Notes under the pieces: generated by a model
What the model was told of the DNA's origin: nothing
The model's input: only the letters and a program-made list of their open reading frames with translations
Database searches by the model: none
Position numbers and translations under genes: made by a program
Part shown: positions 6,241 through 10,587 of the stretch, one piece after another
Layout of the letters: each line of letters starts with the position of its first letter
How positions within the stretch are numbered: position 1 is the first letter of the stretch
NCBI GenBank assembly: GCA_021205585.1
Contig: JAJPXI010000053.1
Span: 1 to 10,587, forward strand
DNA length: 10,587 nucleotides
Direction of reading: 5' to 3'
Source of the DNA: Oscillospiraceae bacterium
Lineage (GTDB): Bacteria; Bacillota; Clostridia; Oscillospirales; Oscillospiraceae

Positions 6241-7095
6241 ATGGAACTGTGGTTCAGCGAATTTCATACCCCGGACGTCAAGCACAGCATCCGGGTGAAT
6301 CAGCATTTATACTCCAAGCAGAGCAGCTACCAGCGCATCGACATTTTTGAGACCCCGGAGTTTGGCCGGGTACTGGCCCTGGACGGCAACGTGATGCTGA
6401 CCGAGCGGGACGAATTTGTCTACGACGAGATGATCACCCACGTCCCCATGGCAGTGCACACCGGCATCAAGGACATTCTGGTCATCGGCGCGGGGGACGG
6501 GGGCGTGGTGCGGGAACTGACCCGGTACGACCGGGTGGAGCGCATCGACCTGGTGGAGATGGACCCGCTGGTGCTGGAGGCCTGCCGGGCCTACCTGCCC
6601 AGCAATGCCTGCCGCCTGGACGACAGCCGGGTGCATATCTACTTTGAAAACGCCCTGAAATTTATCCGCCGTCGGGAGGCGGCCTATGATTTGATTGTGG
6701 TGGACTCCACCGACCCCTTCGGCCCGTCGGAGGGGCTGTTCACCCTGGAGTTTTACGGAAACTGCTACAACGCCCTGCGCCCGGAGGGCATTATGGTCAA
6801 TCAGCAGGGCAGCCCCTTCTACGCCGAGGACGCCCACGCCATGCAGCGCAGCCATAAGCGCATCGCCAGCACCTTCCCCATCAGCCGGGTCTACCAGGCC
6901 CACATCCCCACCTACGCGGCGGGCTACTGGCTGTTCGGTTTTGCCAGCAAAAAATATCACCCCATCGACGATTTTGACCCGGAGGCTTGGAAAAAGCTGA
7001 ACCTGCACACCCGGTATTATACCACCAAGCTCCATGTGGGGGCCTTCTGGCTGCCCGCCTTTCTGGAGGAGATGCTGCTGGAGGTGGAGCCATGA
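6241..7095 (+). CDS. speE: Spermidine synthase-type aminopropyltransferase
   Basis: The 284-residue protein transfers an aminopropyl group from decarboxylated SAM to putrescine, yielding spermidine and methylthioadenosine. Length and motifs match SpeE (E. coli, 288 residues). An N-terminal beta domain leads into DEFVYDEMITHVP (57-69), followed by the nucleotide-binding GAGDGG (83-88), the acidic VEMD (105-108) and the catalytic VVDSTDP (D155 and D158, aligning with D158/D161 of E. coli). AAGGAG overlaps the speA stop codon and lies 10 nt before the ATG; the gap to speA is 14 nt. No S-adenosylmethionine decarboxylase (speD) is in the window, so the donor must be made elsewhere, or the enzyme has another role. 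Agmatine as acceptor, known from thermophile homologues, is a possible alternative. It ends in an ATGA overlap with speB. Confidence 0.92.
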   Translation: MELWFSEFHTPDVKHSIRVNQHLYSKQSSYQRIDIFETPEFGRVLALDGNVMLTERDEFVYDEMITHVPMAVHTGIKDILVIGAGDGGVVRELTRYDRVERIDLVEMDPLVLEACRAYLPSNACRLDDSRVHIYFENALKFIRRREAAYDLIVVDSTDPFGPSEGLFTLEFYGNCYNALRPEGIMVNQQGSPFYAEDAHAMQRSHKRIASTFPISRVYQAHIPTYAAGYWLFGFASKKYHPIDDFDPEAWKKLNLHTRYYTTKLHVGAFWLPAFLEEMLLEVEP

Positions 7096-7991
7096 GGCCC
7101 AATGTGGAGACCTTTTTGGGCTGCGGCGCACCCTATGAGGCCGCCGGGATGGTGCTCTACGGCGCGCCCTTCGACTCCACCGCCAGCTTCCGCCCCGGCG
7201 CCCGCTTTGGCCCGTCCGCCATGCGCCATGAGAGCTTCGGGCTTGAGACCTACAGCCCTTATCAGAACGCCGATTTGACCGACTGTGCCGTGTTCGACAG
7301 CGGGGATTTGGAGTTGTGCTTCGGCAGCCCGGAGACCGCTTTGCGGGACATCGAGGCCAGGGCGGAGGAAATTTTAGGGGACGGCAAGCTGCCCCTGCTT
7401 TTGGGCGGGGAGCACCTTGTCACCCTGGGGGCGGTGCGGGCGGCCGCTCGCCGGTATCCCGATCTGCACATCCTGCACTTCGACGCCCACGCCGACCTGC
7501 GGGAGGAGTACCTGGGGACCGGGCTGAGCCACGCCTGCGTGCTGCGCCGCTGCCACGAGCTGGTGGGGGACGGGCGTATTCACCAGTTTTGTATCCGCAG
7601 CGGTGACCGGGAGGAGTTCCGCTTTGCCGAGGCCCACACGCAGCTGCACCGGTTCGACTTTACCGGCCTGGAGGCCCTGGTCGTCCGGCTGCGGGAGGAG
7701 GACTGTCCGGTCTATCTGACCATCGACCTGGACTGCCTGGACCCGTCGGCCCTCCCCGGCACCGGTACGCCGGAGGCCGGCGGAGTAAGTTTTATCCAGC
7801 TGCTCCGGGCCATCCTGACCGCCTGCGCCGCCAACGTGGTGGCCGCCGACCTGACGGAGCTGGCCCCCGCCCTGGATCCCAGCGGCGTGTCCACCGCCAC
7901 CGCCTGTAAGGTGCTGCGGGAGTTGATTCTGGCCCTCCACGGGCCGGACGGATTTCATGAAAACATTGAAAAGGAGCGTGCGCGCAAGTGA
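7092..7991 (+). CDS. speB: Agmatinase / ureohydrolase family enzyme
   Basis: The 299-residue protein belongs to the arginase/agmatinase ureohydrolases, which use two Mn ions to release urea from a guanidino group. The metal ligands are intact: H108 in GGEH, D131, H133 and D135 in FDAHADLR, and D212 and D214 in TIDLDCLDP. With SpeA upstream, agmatine to putrescine is the simplest reaction. An aminopropylagmatine ureohydrolase, which would release spermidine directly, has the same fold and cannot be excluded. The ATG overlaps the speE stop as ATGA. A longer in-frame version from 6987 exists, but it would sit inside speE and lacks the family N-terminus, so 7092 is preferred. GGAGG-like sequence (CTGGAGGTGGAG) precedes the start. 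Confidence 0.92.
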   Translation: MRPNVETFLGCGAPYEAAGMVLYGAPFDSTASFRPGARFGPSAMRHESFGLETYSPYQNADLTDCAVFDSGDLELCFGSPETALRDIEARAEEILGDGKLPLLLGGEHLVTLGAVRAAARRYPDLHILHFDAHADLREEYLGTGLSHACVLRRCHELVGDGRIHQFCIRSGDREEFRFAEAHTQLHRFDFTGLEALVVRLREEDCPVYLTIDLDCLDPSALPGTGTPEAGGVSFIQLLRAILTACAANVVAADLTELAPALDPSGVSTATACKVLRELILALHGPDGFHENIEKERARK

Positions 7992-9240
7992 AAGTCCTTG
8001 TCATCGGCTGCGGCGGCGTGGCCAGCGTCGCCATTCACAAGTGCTGTCAGGCAAGCAAGGTCTTTACCGAACTTTGTATCGCCAGCCGTACAAAGGAAAA
8101 CTGCGACCGCCTGGCCGCCAGTCTGGCCCCGAAAACGGCCACCAGGCTGACCACCGCCCAAGTGGACGCGAATGACGTGGGCCAGCTGACCGCCCTCCTC
8201 CGCGCCTACGGGCCGGATCTGGTGATGAACATCGCCCTGCCCTATCAGGATCTGGCCATTATGGAGGCCTGCCTGGCCTGCGGCGTGGACTACATGGACA
8301 CGGCCAACTATGAGCCGGAGGACACCGATGACCCCCAGTGGCGGGCGGTTTACGAGCGCCGGTGCCGGGAGGCGGGCTTTTCCGCCTATTTCGATTACAG
8401 TTGGCAGTGGGCCTACCGGGAGCGGTTTGAACAGGCCGGGCTGACCGCCCTGCTGGGGTGCGGCTTCGACCCCGGCGTGACCCAGGCCTACTGCGCCTAC
8501 GCGAAAAAGCACCAGTTCGATACCATTGACACCATCGACATCCTGGACTGCAACGGCGGCGACCACGGCTACCCCTTCGCCACCAATTTTAACCCGGAGA
8601 TTAACCTGCGGGAGGTGTCGGCCCCTGGCAGCTACTGGGAGGACGGGCGCTGGGTGGAGATCCCCCCCATGAGCGTCAAGCGGGAGTACGACTTTGACCA
8701 GGTGGGGCGGAAGGATATGTATCTGCTCCACCACGAGGAGATCGAAAGCCTGGCCAAAACCATCCCGGAGGCCCGCCGCATCCGCTTTTTCATGACCTTC
8801 GGCCAGAGCTACCTGGAGCATATGCGCTGTCTGGAGAATGTGGGGATGCTGTCCACCAGCCCGGTGGAGTTTGAAGGCCGGCCCATTGTCCCCATCCAGT
8901 TTTTGAAAGCCCTGCTGCCCGACCCGGCCAGCCTTGGCCCGCGCACAAAAGGGAAGACCAACATCGGCTGCATCTTCACGGGGAAGAAGGACGGACGGGA
9001 GAAAAGCTACTATATTTACAATGTCTGCGACCACCAGGAGTGCTACAAGGAGGTGGGCAGCCAGGCCGTCAGCTATACCACCGGCGTGCCCGCCATGTGT
9101 GGGGCGCTGATGCTGCTGACCGGAAAATGGAAGAAACCGGGGGTGTACACCGTGGACGAGCTGGATCCGGACCCCTTTCTGGAGGCGCTGGAGCGATACG
9201 GCCTGCCCCGCAGGGAGAGCCATACCCCGGCGCTGGTGGA

Positions 9241-9244
<4 letters not shown>
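7988..9244 (+). CDS. Carboxy(nor)spermidine dehydrogenase (saccharopine dehydrogenase-like)
   Basis: The 418-residue NAD(P)H-dependent oxidoreductase reductively condenses L-aspartate beta-semialdehyde with a diamine, forming carboxyspermidine from putrescine or carboxynorspermidine from diaminopropane. The N-terminus is a Rossmann motif, VLVIGCGGVA (3-12). Family blocks follow: NIALPYQDLAIMEACL (81-96), GVDYMDTANYE (99-109), GCGFDPGVTQAY (157-168) and the glycine/histidine-rich DCNGGDHGYPFATNF (187-201). Length fits the family. The GTG start overlaps the speB stop (GTGA), and AAGGAG lies 11 nt upstream at 7971-7976. The adjacent nspC-family decarboxylase makes the assignment strong. Because SpeA and SpeB supply putrescine, carboxyspermidine is the likelier product. 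Condensation with agmatine, giving carboxyaminopropylagmatine as known from cyanobacteria, is an alternative compatible with the same genes. Confidence 0.9.
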
Positions 9245-10449
<1,205 letters not shown>

Positions 10450-10486
10450 AGCCATAGTAAAGTTGTCGAAAAAATGGACTTTATGG

Positions 10487-10516
10487 TTGACATGGGCGGT
10501 GTTTCCATGTTACAAT
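10487..10516 (+). promoter_or_regulatory. Candidate promoter reading out of the right end
   Basis: A perfect TTGACA (10487-10492), an 18-nt spacer and TACAAT (10511-10516, five of six matches) form a plausible sigma-A promoter. CATGTT (10506-10511) and AACATG (10518-10523) make a 6-bp palindrome over the -10, a possible operator or hairpin. The gene it might serve lies beyond the window. Confidence 0.5.
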
Positions 10517-10535
10517 AAACATGTAAGTAAAAGAT

Positions 10536-10587
10536 TAGGGAAGGACTGATTAAATCGGCAAGAGCGGATGGCGAGAAATTTTGCGAC
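10536..10587 (+). repeat. Right arm of the inverted repeat shared with the left end
   Basis: Bases 10536-10567 match the reverse complement of 23-54 at 30 of 32 positions, and weaker similarity continues to the end of the window. The repeat starts about 13-20 nt after the putative promoter at 10487-10516, so it would be transcribed as part of the next gene's leader. It is probably cut by the window edge. Confidence 0.75.

Noticed and set aside
10450..10490. A terminator after the last polyamine gene
   Set aside because: CCATA/TATGG with adjoining AAGT/ACTT can pair across 10452-10486, but the stem is weak and bulged, the loop is long and no T run follows.

Overview
The window looks like chromosomal DNA of a high-GC gut Firmicute, most likely an Oscillospiraceae member (Flavonifractor / Lawsonibacter / Oscillibacter-like). 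I infer this from GC-rich genes, strong AGGAG ribosome sites, sigma-A-type TTGACA/TATAAT promoters, a short SpeA-type decarboxylase followed by a carboxyspermidine pathway, and intergenic hairpin repeats of a style common in that group. The genus is an inference; no rRNA or marker gene is present.

Layout. Bases 1-582 hold no convincing gene. They contain repeat debris: one arm of an imperfect inverted repeat whose partner is at the far right end of the window, a GC-rich hairpin repeat, and a pair of 28-nt perfect inverted copies of a self-palindromic element (235-262 and 504-531) with further hairpins between them. Next is an AT-rich, probably foreign acyltransferase-3 membrane protein (583-1779, +), whose reading frame runs on into GC-rich sequence at its C-terminus. 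A strong 16-bp hairpin (1814-1851) separates it from a convergent 861-residue Zn/Cd/Pb P1B-2 ATPase (1871-4456, -). The ATPase has a His-rich N-terminus and two heavy-metal-associated domains. Its promoter is a consensus TTGACA-N17-TATAAT, with an ArsR/SmtB-like 6-2-6 operator over the transcription start.

A divergent promoter at 4571-4600 drives a five-gene polyamine operon to the right: speA (GTG start, 4766), speE, speB, a carboxy(nor)spermidine dehydrogenase and a carboxy(nor)spermidine decarboxylase (nspC family). The last three junctions are 4-nt ATGA/GTGA overlaps, so the genes are probably translationally coupled. Arginine would be converted to agmatine (SpeA) and then to putrescine (SpeB). 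Putrescine could become spermidine either through SpeE, which needs decarboxylated SAM although no speD is present here, or through condensation with aspartate semialdehyde and decarboxylation. Having both aminopropyl-transfer routes in one operon is the main biochemical puzzle.

The most interesting regulatory feature is the roughly 160-nt leader of this operon. It contains a textbook intrinsic terminator (4692-4730) whose 5' arm can instead pair with the first bases of the predicted transcript (4607-4613 with 4691-4697). That helix would enclose a two-helix junction, which is the architecture of a riboswitch or attenuator. I could not match it to a known class from memory. The window ends with a possible promoter (10487-10516) reading out of the window and the partner of the left-end repeat.
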